From Mycobacterium sp. NS-7484 (GTDB lineage: Bacteria; Actinomycetota; Actinomycetes; Mycobacteriales; Mycobacteriaceae), in assembly GCF_001953975.1 (NCBI RefSeq), contig NZ_MBEJ01000099.1, forward strand, positions 62,001-126,000: DNA of 64,000 bases, written 5' to 3'. The notes under the pieces are model-generated. The model searched no databases, was not told the DNA's origin, and saw only the letters and a list, made by a program, of their open reading frames with translations. Shown here piece after piece: positions 16,056 through 23,436 of the stretch. Position numbers and translations under genes: made by a program. Within the stretch, counting starts at the first letter, position 1. Every line of letters starts with the position of its first letter.

Positions 16056-16930
16056 CCGAACTCGACTGGCGAGCCGGGCTGTCACCGGCCGAGCAGACCC
16101 GTATCCGTGACCTCATCACCGCCGCCACCACCGCCGACGGGGTGGCGCCCGTCGGCGATCAGGTGCTGCGCGAGCTGAGCCAGGACCGCACCCGCCATCT
16201 CGTGGCCACCGACGGTGCTGACCTGGTCGGCTACCTGAATCTGGCCCCGGCCGACGGCGACGATCCGGCCATGGCCGAGCTGGTGGTACATCCCGATGCC
16301 AGACGTCGCGGTACCGGTGCGGCGCTGGCCCGCGCCGGACTGGCCGCGGGTGGTCTGGGCACCAGGATCTGGGCGCACGGCAACCTCGAGGCGGCCCGGT
16401 CGTTGGCCTCGGCGCTGGATCTGAAGGTGGCTCGTGAGCTGCTGCAGATGCGCCGTCCGCTGACCGACCTGCCGCCGGTGCGAGTGCCCGAGGACGTGCG
16501 GATCGCCACGTACCGAGGGCCGCAGGACGACGCCGAAATCCTGCGCGTCAACAACGCGGCCTTCTCCTGGCATCCCGAACAGGGCGGCTGGACCGAACAG
16601 GAAATCACCGAACGACGCGACGAGCCCTGGTTCGACCCGGCCGGACTGTTCGAGGCGTTCGACGACCAGACCGGGGTACTGCTGGGCTTTCACTGGACCA
16701 AAGTGCATGCCGCCGAGCTGGGGGAGGTCTACGTCGTCGGCGTCGATCCGGCCGCCCAGGGACGTGGCCTGGGCTCGGTGCTGACACTGATCGGCCTGCA
16801 CCATTTGGCCGAGCGCGCCTGTTCGACGGTGATGCTGTACGTGGAGGCAGATAACTCGGCAGCCGTCGCCACCTACCGGAAATTGGGTTTCGAGGTGTTC
16901 AGCGTCGACGCGGCGTACGCCGCCGGTTAA
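16052..16930 (+). CDS. mshD: Mycothiol synthase
   Basis: 292 aa with two tandem GNAT domains; the enzyme acetylates Cys-GlcN-Ins with acetyl-CoA in the last step of mycothiol synthesis. First domain has the worn acetyl-CoA loop PDARRRGTGAALARAG, second the classical DPAAQGRGLGSVLT; the substrate-binding ITERRDEPWFDPAGLF segment between them is diagnostic. Starts at GTG overlapping the glnR stop. Gene order lmeA-glnR-mshD-pst is that of M. smegmatis. Confidence 0.95.
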   Translation: MTELDWRAGLSPAEQTRIRDLITAATTADGVAPVGDQVLRELSQDRTRHLVATDGADLVGYLNLAPADGDDPAMAELVVHPDARRRGTGAALARAGLAAGGLGTRIWAHGNLEAARSLASALDLKVARELLQMRRPLTDLPPVRVPEDVRIATYRGPQDDAEILRVNNAAFSWHPEQGGWTEQEITERRDEPWFDPAGLFEAFDDQTGVLLGFHWTKVHAAELGEVYVVGVDPAAQGRGLGSVLTLIGLHHLAERACSTVMLYVEADNSAAVATYRKLGFEVFSVDAAYAAG

Positions 16931-16958
16931 CCCGTTTAGCTGTGAACACGCTGAACCT

Positions 16959-16976
16959 GTTCACTGCTGATTCACC
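16959..16976 (+). promoter_or_regulatory. PHO-box-like direct repeat upstream of pstS
   Basis: GTTCACT and ATTCACC occur 11 bases apart, matching the GTTCACC direct repeats bound by actinobacterial phosphate response regulators (PhoP; RegX3 in mycobacteria). About 80 bp before the pstS start; a possible -10 TACGTT lies at 17008-17013. Confidence 0.55.
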
Positions 16977-17059
16977 TGCCGTCCGCGAGTTGTCCACTGC
17001 GGCCGAATACGTTGCCGGAGAGTCCGAAGCCGTCAACTGGTCGACTGAAAGTGGGACAT

Positions 17060-18199
17060 GTGAAGCTCATCAGCATTGGCAGGGGTGTGGGAAAGCCGAT
17101 CGGGGTCGCGCTCTCGGCGACCGCCATCGCGGCGCTCACCCTGACTGCGTGCGGTAGCGACAACAACACCGGAACCTCCGGCTCTGCGACTTCGGGTGGC
17201 ACCGCGGCTTCCTCGGCCGAGTGCGGCGGCAAGAACTCGCTGACCGCCGAGGGCTCGACGGCCCAGCAGAACGCGATCGCCGAATTCAACAAGGTGTGGG
17301 GCCAGGTGTGCTCCGGCAAAAACCTGTCGTACAACCCGACGGGCTCGGGCGCCGGGGTCGATCAGTTCATCGCCAAGCAGGTCGACTTCGCCGGTTCCGA
17401 TTCGGCGCTCAAGGGCGATCAGGTCGCCCGGGCCGCCGAGCGCTGCGGCGGCAACGAGGCCTGGAATCTGCCGCTGGTGTTCGGCCCTGTCGCGCTGGCC
17501 TACAACGTCGAAGGCGTCGACAAGCTCGTGGTCAGCCCCGACACGCTCGCCAAGATCTTCTCCGGCCAGATCACCAAGTGGAACGATCCGGCGCTGGCCG
17601 CGCTGAACGCCGGCACCACGCTGCCGGATCTGGCGATCACGCCGATCTACCGGTCGGACTCCTCGGGCACCACCGACAACTTCCAGAAGTACCTGGCCGC
17701 CGCCGCACCGCAGACCTGGACCAAGGGCGACGGCAAGGAGTTCCAGGGCGGAGCCGGTGAGGGCGCGCAGAAGTCCTCCGGAGTGGTTCAGGCCGTGCAG
17801 GCCACCCCCGGCTCGATCGGCTATGTCGAGAAGAGTCCGGCCGCCGCCGCGGGCCTGCCCTACGCCGAGATCGACAGCGGTGCCGGTGCCGTCCCGCTCG
17901 ACGACCAGTCGACCACCAAGGCCGTCGGCGCGGCCAAGTTCGAGGGTGAGGGCAAGGACCTCGTGCTGGACTTGAACGCGCTGTACGCCTCGAAGGAGGC
18001 CGGGGTGTATCCGCTGGTGCTGGCCACGTACGAGATCGTCTGCTCCAAGGGCTACGACGCCGACACCGCCGCGGCCGTCAAGTCCTTCCTGACCGTGGCG
18101 GCCAACGAGGGGCAGGCCAGCCTGTCGCAGGCCGGATACATCGCCCTCCCCGACGAGTTCAAGCAGCGTCTGCTGACCTCCGTCGAGGCCATCGCATAG
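17060..18199 (+). CDS. pstS: Phosphate-binding lipoprotein PstS
   Basis: High-affinity phosphate receptor of the Pst ABC importer. 379 aa from GTG 17060, with signal peptide and lipobox LTAC then GSDNN, followed by PstS motifs: LTAEGSTAQQNAI, NPTGSGAGVDQFI, VDFAGSDSALKG and the phosphate loop RSDSSGTTDNFQKYL. First gene of pstSCAB. A PHO-box-like repeat lies upstream. Sixteen codons of open frame before the GTG lack a signal-like character. Confidence 0.95.
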   Translation: MKLISIGRGVGKPIGVALSATAIAALTLTACGSDNNTGTSGSATSGGTAASSAECGGKNSLTAEGSTAQQNAIAEFNKVWGQVCSGKNLSYNPTGSGAGVDQFIAKQVDFAGSDSALKGDQVARAAERCGGNEAWNLPLVFGPVALAYNVEGVDKLVVSPDTLAKIFSGQITKWNDPALAALNAGTTLPDLAITPIYRSDSSGTTDNFQKYLAAAAPQTWTKGDGKEFQGGAGEGAQKSSGVVQAVQATPGSIGYVEKSPAAAAGLPYAEIDSGAGAVPLDDQSTTKAVGAAKFEGEGKDLVLDLNALYASKEAGVYPLVLATYEIVCSKGYDADTAAAVKSFLTVAANEGQASLSQAGYIALPDEFKQRLLTSVEAIA

Positions 18200-18253
18200 A
18201 CAGCCCGCTGGCATTAGGGGAGGAATCTGGGCAAGGATGGGTTTTTCGACCAT

Positions 18254-19309
18254 ATGACCAACAGGGGCCCTGACGGGACAACAGTGACGACGCCGAATCC
18301 ATCTGAATCGGGGTCGGGGGAGACGCTCGCCTCCCCCTTCCCTGAGCCAGAACCCATCTCCACCAACCCTTCCAAGGGCGCCAAGGTTCGCCTCGGCGAC
18401 CGGATCTTCCATAGCGTCGCCGAAGGTTCGGGCATCCTGATCGTCACGCTCATCGCGGCGATCGGGGTGTTCCTGCTGTGGCGGGCAGTGCCGGCCCTGA
18501 CCCGCAACGAGGAGAACTTCTTCCTCTACGGCGGCAACTGGATCACCACCGACACCTCGGCGATGCACTTCGGCATCTTCGATCTGCTCCAGGTCACGGT
18601 GTTCGTCTCGGTATTTGCTTTGGTGTTGGCGATGCCGGTGGCGTTGGGTATCGCGATCTATCTCACCCAGTACGCCTCGCGCCGGTTGGCCGGGCCGCTG
18701 GCCTACCTGGTGGACCTGTTGGCCGCGGTGCCGTCCATCGTCTACGGCGTGTGGGGCCTGTACGTCTTGGCCCCGGCGATCAAACCCTTTGCGGTGTGGC
18801 TCAATACGAACCTGGACTGGCTGTTCCTGTTCAAGACCGGCAACGCCTCGGTGGCCGGCGGCGGCACCGTCTTCACCGCGGGCATCGTGTTGGCGGTGAT
18901 GATCCTGCCGATCATCACCGCGGTGACCCGCGAAGTGTTCATCCAGACCCCGCGAGGCCAGATCGAGGCCGCGTTGGCACTCGGGGCCACCCGCTGGGAA
19001 GTGGTGCGCACGACGGTGTTGCCCTTCGGCCTGTCGGGTTACATCAGCGGGGCCATGCTGGGGTTGGGCCGCGCGCTCGGTGAGACCATCGCGCTGCTGA
19101 TCATCCTGCGTGGTACGCAGACCGCGTTCAGCTGGACGCTGTTCGACGGCGGCTACACCTTTGCGAGCAAGATCGCCGCGACGGCAAGCGAATTCAACGA
19201 CGAGTACAAGGCCGGCGCCTACATTGCCGCCGGCCTCGTGCTGTTCATCCTCACCTTCGTGGTGAACTCGCTGGCTCGGGCCGCGGTCGCCGGAAAGGGG
19301 CGGTCATGA
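18254..19309 (+). CDS. pstC: Phosphate ABC transporter permease PstC
   Basis: 351 aa membrane permease with six expected helices and the binding-protein-dependent EAA loop (EAALALGATRWEVVRTTVLP). The N-terminal 45 residues are hydrophilic. ATG 18254 is taken; GTG 18284 is an alternative. Its stop overlaps the pstA start (ATGA), so PstC and PstA are made together. Confidence 0.94.
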   Translation: MTNRGPDGTTVTTPNPSESGSGETLASPFPEPEPISTNPSKGAKVRLGDRIFHSVAEGSGILIVTLIAAIGVFLLWRAVPALTRNEENFFLYGGNWITTDTSAMHFGIFDLLQVTVFVSVFALVLAMPVALGIAIYLTQYASRRLAGPLAYLVDLLAAVPSIVYGVWGLYVLAPAIKPFAVWLNTNLDWLFLFKTGNASVAGGGTVFTAGIVLAVMILPIITAVTREVFIQTPRGQIEAALALGATRWEVVRTTVLPFGLSGYISGAMLGLGRALGETIALLIILRGTQTAFSWTLFDGGYTFASKIAATASEFNDEYKAGAYIAAGLVLFILTFVVNSLARAAVAGKGRS

Positions 19310-20220
19310 CCTCCACCCTCGAGCGGCCGGTCAAGGCGGCCGCGTTCCAGGGCGTGAGCCTGCGACGCAAACTCACCAACCACGTCGCCACGGTGTTGGT
19401 GACCCTCTCGGTGCTGATCGCCCTGATCCCCCTGGCCTGGGTGCTGTACGCGGTGATCGTTCGGGGCTGGCGCGCATTGACTTCAGCCACCTGGTTCACC
19501 CACTCGCAGGCCGGGATGACGACGTTCATCGAAGGCGGCGGGGTCTACCACGCCATCGTCGGTACCGTGCTCCAGGGTTTGGTGTGCTCGCTGATCTCCA
19601 TTCCGATCGGCGTGATGGTGGCCGTTTACCTGGTCGAGTACGGCGGTGGCACCCGCCTGGGCAGGGTCACCACGTTCATGGTCGACATCCTCACCGGCGT
19701 GCCCTCGATCGTCGCCGCGTTGTTCATCTACGCGTTGTGGGTGGCCACGCTCGGGTTCGGCCGGTCCGGGTTCGCGGTGTCATTGTCGTTGGTGCTGTTG
19801 ATGATCCCGGTGATCGTGCGGGCCACCGAGGAGATGCTGCGCATCGTGCCGATGGACCTGCGTGAGGCGAGTTACGCGCTGGGCGTGCCGAAATGGAAGA
19901 CGATTGTGCGGATCGTCATCCCGACGGCTTTGTCGGGCATCGTCACCGGCGTGATGCTGGCACTGGCCCGGGTGATGGGTGAGACGGCGCCGCTGCTGAT
20001 CTTGGTCGGTTACGCCCAGGCGATGAACTTCGACATGTTCAGCGGGTTCATGGGCTCGCTGCCGGGCATGATGTACGACCAGATTTCGGCGGGCGCGGGT
20101 GCCAACCCGGTGCCCACGGACCGGCTGTGGGGCGCGGCGCTCACGCTGATCCTGCTGATCGCCCTGCTCAACGTCGGTGCCCGGGCGATCGCCAAGTTCT
20201 TTTCCCCCAAGAAGGTGTAG
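19306..20220 (+). CDS. pstA: Phosphate ABC transporter permease PstA
   Basis: 304 aa, partner permease of PstC. EAA loop is REASYALGVPKWKTIVRIVIP; preceding helices include MVDILTGVPSIVAALFIYAL. Overlaps pstC by 4 bp and is followed 9 bp later by pstB. Confidence 0.95.
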   Translation: MTSTLERPVKAAAFQGVSLRRKLTNHVATVLVTLSVLIALIPLAWVLYAVIVRGWRALTSATWFTHSQAGMTTFIEGGGVYHAIVGTVLQGLVCSLISIPIGVMVAVYLVEYGGGTRLGRVTTFMVDILTGVPSIVAALFIYALWVATLGFGRSGFAVSLSLVLLMIPVIVRATEEMLRIVPMDLREASYALGVPKWKTIVRIVIPTALSGIVTGVMLALARVMGETAPLLILVGYAQAMNFDMFSGFMGSLPGMMYDQISAGAGANPVPTDRLWGAALTLILLIALLNVGARAIAKFFSPKKV

Positions 20221-20229
20221 GAGCCATCC

Positions 20230-21006
20230 ATGGCCAAACGGCTGGATCTCAAGGACGTCAACATCTATTACGGTGCGTTCCACGCCGTTTCAGAGGTTTC
20301 ACTGTCGGTGCAGCCGCGCAGCGTGATGGCCTTCATCGGTCCGTCGGGCTGCGGCAAGTCGACCGTGCTGCGCACGCTGAACCGGATGCACGAGGTGATC
20401 CCCGGCGCGCGTGTGGAGGGTTCGGTGCTGCTCGACGGCGAGGACATCTACGGCCCCGGGGTGGACCCGGTGGGGGTGCGCAAGACGATCGGGATGGTGT
20501 TCCAGCGCCCGAACCCGTTCCCCACCATGTCGATTCGCGACAACGTGGTGGCCGGGTTGAAGCTGCAGGGCGTGCGGAACAAGAAGACCCTCGACGAGGT
20601 GGCCGAGCGCTCGCTGCGCGGGGCCAACCTGTGGAACGAGGTCAAGGACCGGCTGGACAAGCCCGGCGGCGGACTGTCCGGTGGTCAGCAGCAGCGGTTG
20701 TGCATCGCCCGCGCCATCGCGGTGCAGCCCGACGTGCTGTTGATGGATGAGCCGTGCTCGGCGCTCGACCCGATTTCGACGCTGGCCATCGAAGATCTGA
20801 TCTCCACGCTCAAGCAGGATTTCACGATCGTCATCGTCACCCACAACATGCAGCAGGCCGCCCGGGTGAGCGATCAGACCGCGTTCTTCAATCTCGAGGC
20901 CACCGGCAAGCCGGGCCGGCTGATCGAGATCGACGACACCGAGAAGATCTTCTCCAACCCGACCCAGAAGGCCACCGAGGACTACATCTCGGGTCGTTTC
21001 GGCTGA
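20230..21006 (+). CDS. pstB: Phosphate ABC transporter ATPase PstB
   Basis: 258 aa. Walker A GPSGCGKST at 37-45, Q-loop MVFQRPNPFPTMSI, signature LSGGQQQRL, Walker B VLLMDEPCSALDP and H-loop IVTHNMQQAARVSD are intact. TAGGAG precedes the ATG. Last gene of pstSCAB; its stop is the first base of a long inverted repeat. Confidence 0.97.
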   Translation: MAKRLDLKDVNIYYGAFHAVSEVSLSVQPRSVMAFIGPSGCGKSTVLRTLNRMHEVIPGARVEGSVLLDGEDIYGPGVDPVGVRKTIGMVFQRPNPFPTMSIRDNVVAGLKLQGVRNKKTLDEVAERSLRGANLWNEVKDRLDKPGGGLSGGQQQRLCIARAIAVQPDVLLMDEPCSALDPISTLAIEDLISTLKQDFTIVIVTHNMQQAARVSDQTAFFNLEATGKPGRLIEIDDTEKIFSNPTQKATEDYISGRFG

Positions 21007-21086
21007 GTTCTTCCCGCGAACAGACATAGACCCGCACTATCTGGCCCGAAAAAGTACTGGTTTACGTCTGCTCGCGGGAGAACTCA
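21004..21086. repeat. Long imperfect inverted repeat bridging two convergent stop codons
   Basis: Arms 21004-21025 and 21066-21086 pair almost fully and begin exactly at the TGA of pstB and the TGA of the convergent alcohol dehydrogenase gene. The 40-base loop is AT-richer than its surroundings. The GCGAGCAGACGTAAA-type arm resembles dispersed intergenic repeats of fast-growing mycobacteria. Likely bidirectional terminator. Confidence 0.65.
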
Positions 21087-22067
21087 GGGGGTCAGCACGA
21101 CGCGGGTCCCGGCCGGTTCACCGCCCGCCCAGACCTCGGCGACGTCGGCCAACGGCCTTGCCTGAGTGCGTAATTCGAGTCGACCGTCGGCCACCATGGC
21201 GAACAGTCGGGGCAGTGCCTCGGTGCGGGCCCGGCTCAGGACCTCCGGCGGCACACTGCCGATCCCGACGCCGCAGAGGGTGACCCCGGTGCCGCGCAGC
21301 ACCCCCGCGTCGAGCGGCAGTGTCGGCCCCGCCATCGAACCGATCTGCACGAATCGGGTCGGGTGGTAGTGCGCGGCCGGGTGACTGGCAGCCAGGGCGG
21401 TCAGTACCTGGGCGGCAGGGTCACCCCACAGGTAGTCGAGGACCGCGTCGAACGGCCGTCGCGCATGCATCTCGGCGACCCGCGCACCCAGATCCTGCTC
21501 GCCGAGGGCGATCGTGTCGTGAGCGCCGGCCGACCGCAACCACTCCAGCCGTTCGGTGTTGCGGCCGGCGGCCACCACGGTTTCAGCACCGAACATGCCG
21601 CCCGCCAATTGCACTGCCATGGAACCGGTTACCCGGGTGGCGCCCAACACGAGCACATGGTCGCCGGGTTTGACGGCTGCGGCGTGCGCCAGGGCGGTCC
21701 AGGCCGAGATGCCGGGGTTGGGCAGGGCGGCGGCCGTCACCGAGTCCACGTGGTCGGGGATGTCGATGCCGCTTCGCGGGTCGACCAGTGTGCGCTCGGC
21801 CATCAGCCCGGAGTATCCGACGGCGCCGGTGTAGACGGTGTAGACGCGACGTCCGTCGCCAAGTCGTGCGACACCGTCGACGCCGGGGATCGCCGGCAGT
21901 TGAATCTCTTTGCTGGCGTAGTGTTTTCCCGATACCACGCCCCGGGTGAGGTTGGTCAGGGCCGAAGCTTCGACCTCGGCCACCTCGGCGCCGTCGCGTG
22001 GTTGCGGCTCGGGTACGTCGGTATAGATCGGGACAGAGCCCCATTCGGTGACCAGTGCGGCTTTCAT
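21084..22067 (-). CDS. Zinc-free medium-chain dehydrogenase / quinone oxidoreductase-like
   Basis: 327 aa MDR-superfamily enzyme: GroES-like N-terminal domain (ALVTEWGSVPIYTDVPEPQP) and NADP-binding Rossmann domain (GDHVLVLGATRVTGSMAVQL). Lacks the structural-zinc cysteines, so it belongs to the quinone-oxidoreductase type. Substrate unknown. GGAG lies before the ATG. Divergent from a MarR gene whose palindromic operators occupy the shared promoter, so it is probably the regulator's target. Confidence 0.82.
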   Translation of the reverse strand: MKAALVTEWGSVPIYTDVPEPQPRDGAEVAEVEASALTNLTRGVVSGKHYASKEIQLPAIPGVDGVARLGDGRRVYTVYTGAVGYSGLMAERTLVDPRSGIDIPDHVDSVTAAALPNPGISAWTALAHAAAVKPGDHVLVLGATRVTGSMAVQLAGGMFGAETVVAAGRNTERLEWLRSAGAHDTIALGEQDLGARVAEMHARRPFDAVLDYLWGDPAAQVLTALAASHPAAHYHPTRFVQIGSMAGPTLPLDAGVLRGTGVTLCGVGIGSVPPEVLSRARTEALPRLFAMVADGRLELRTQARPLADVAEVWAGGEPAGTRVVLTP

Positions 22068-22095
22068 GGTGGCTCCTTTTGTTTCTGCGGATATG

Positions 22096-22109
22096 GTTTC
22101 TACGGAAAC
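22096..22109. promoter_or_regulatory. Palindromic operator in the MarR/dehydrogenase intergenic region
   Basis: GTTTC-TACG-GAAAC, a symmetric site centred between the two divergent starts. A further half-site GTTTC begins at 22081. Confidence 0.55.
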
Positions 22110-22139
22110 AATCTACGCGGAGCAGTTGTGGGTGGCAAG

Positions 22140-22667
22140 ATGGTTTCCGTGAAAACCAAACTTGAGCTGGTCGACGCCATCACCGGGTTGATTGCCACAG
22201 TGGGTGACCGGCTCGGGAACGACGGCGAGGGCGACGCCGAGCGCGATTTCATGGCCTCCGAATGCCCCGAGCGGCTACGGCAGATGGTGCGGGCGCTACC
22301 GACGTCATCGATGCACCTACTGGCGGAGATCGCCGAAGGCCCGGTCAGTTTGGTCGGACTGGCGGAGCGCTCCGGCCAGCTCAAGGGCACGGTGTCCAAA
22401 CACGTGCAGCGGTTGGTGGAGGCGGGCCTGGTAGAACGCCACCCAGTGCCCGGCAACCGCAAAGAGATCGAACTCGGCCTGAGTGCCGACGGCCAACTCA
22501 TCGCGGACCTGCACCGCCGACTGCACGACGAGATGGACCGCGGAGTCCGTGATTTCCTGCTGCGTTACAGCGGTGCGGAGCTGAAGGTGCTGGCCAAGGT
22601 TCTGGCGGACCTGGCCGCGGCACACAAAGACGGCGTCCGGCTGGTCCCGCCCGCCGACCGGCCCTGA
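22140..22667 (+). CDS. MarR-family transcriptional regulator
   Basis: 175 aa with a winged-helix core (SSMHLLAEIAEGPVSLVGLA, GTVSKHVQRLVEAGLVERHP, NRKEIELGLSADGQLI). ATG 22140 starts it; the frame is open a further 777 bases upstream only because that is antisense to the dehydrogenase gene. It likely represses itself and the dehydrogenase through the two GTTTC/GAAAC palindromes. Ligand unknown. Confidence 0.82.
   Translation: MVSVKTKLELVDAITGLIATVGDRLGNDGEGDAERDFMASECPERLRQMVRALPTSSMHLLAEIAEGPVSLVGLAERSGQLKGTVSKHVQRLVEAGLVERHPVPGNRKEIELGLSADGQLIADLHRRLHDEMDRGVRDFLLRYSGAELKVLAKVLADLAAAHKDGVRLVPPADRP
22142..22157. promoter_or_regulatory. Second operator overlapping the MarR start codon
   Basis: GGTTTCCGTGAAAACC repeats the GTTTC/GAAAC pattern and lies over the first codons of the MarR gene, consistent with autorepression. 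Confidence 0.45.
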
Positions 22668-22683
22668 GTTGGCCGGCCCGGAT

Positions 22684-23352
22684 TCACTGATTCGAGGTGA
22701 CCGACTCGCCGTCCGGGTAGGAGCCGGTGACCTGGAAGATCACCCGGCGGGCCACCTCGACCGCGTGATCGGCGAAGCGCTCGTAGAACCGGCTCAACAG
22801 CGTCACGTCAACGGCCGCCGTCACGCCGTGCTTCCACTCACGGTCCATCAACACCGAGAACAGGTGACGATGCAGATCGTCCATCGCATCGTCTTCTTCC
22901 TGAATCCGCGCCGCCTTCTCCGGGTCCTGGGTGAGCAGAACCTCGCGTGCGGCGTGGCCCAGTTCCACCGCAACCCGCCCCATTTCGGCGAAGTAGCCGT
23001 TGACCTCTTCGGGCAGCACGTGCTGAGGGTGACGGCGACGCGCGATCTTGGCCACGTGGAGAGCCAACGCACCCATCCGGTCTACATCGGCGACGATCTG
23101 GATCGAACCCACCACCGAGCGGAGATCACCGGCCACCGGAGCCTGCAGCGCGAGCAACACGAACGCCGACTCCTCGGCCTGAGTGCTCAGTGTGGCGATC
23201 TGCTCATGATCGCTGATCACCTGTTCGGCCAGCGCCAGATCGGCCTGCAGCAGCGCCTGGGTGGCGCGCTCCATCGCAGTACCCGCCAAATCGCACATGC
23301 CGGCTAGTTGGTCCGTCAATGACCGCAATTGCTCGTTGTACTGGGTACGCAT
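22684..23352 (-). CDS. phoU: Phosphate-signalling regulator PhoU
   Basis: 222 aa, all-helical PhoU repeat protein (PhoY2 of M. tuberculosis). Metal-binding E/DxxxD signatures are visible (VADVDRMGALALHVAKIARR and LSRFYERFADHAVEVARRV). It restrains the SenX3-RegX3 phosphate response by sensing Pst activity. Near, but separated from, the pst operon by the MarR/dehydrogenase pair. Confidence 0.95.
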   Translation of the reverse strand: MRTQYNEQLRSLTDQLAGMCDLAGTAMERATQALLQADLALAEQVISDHEQIATLSTQAEESAFVLLALQAPVAGDLRSVVGSIQIVADVDRMGALALHVAKIARRRHPQHVLPEEVNGYFAEMGRVAVELGHAAREVLLTQDPEKAARIQEEDDAMDDLHRHLFSVLMDREWKHGVTAAVDVTLLSRFYERFADHAVEVARRVIFQVTGSYPDGESVTSNQ

Positions 23353-23436
23353 GGTGCAAGATTATGCGGTCAGCAGCGTGATAGTCACGGTGCAACGATG
23401 AACGACCGGTGAACGCCGCCCGCCCGGCCCCTGAAA

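Noticed and set aside
21363..22139. 5' extension of the MarR gene by 259 codons
   Set aside because: Lies antisense over the dehydrogenase gene; homology to MarR starts only at ATG 22140.
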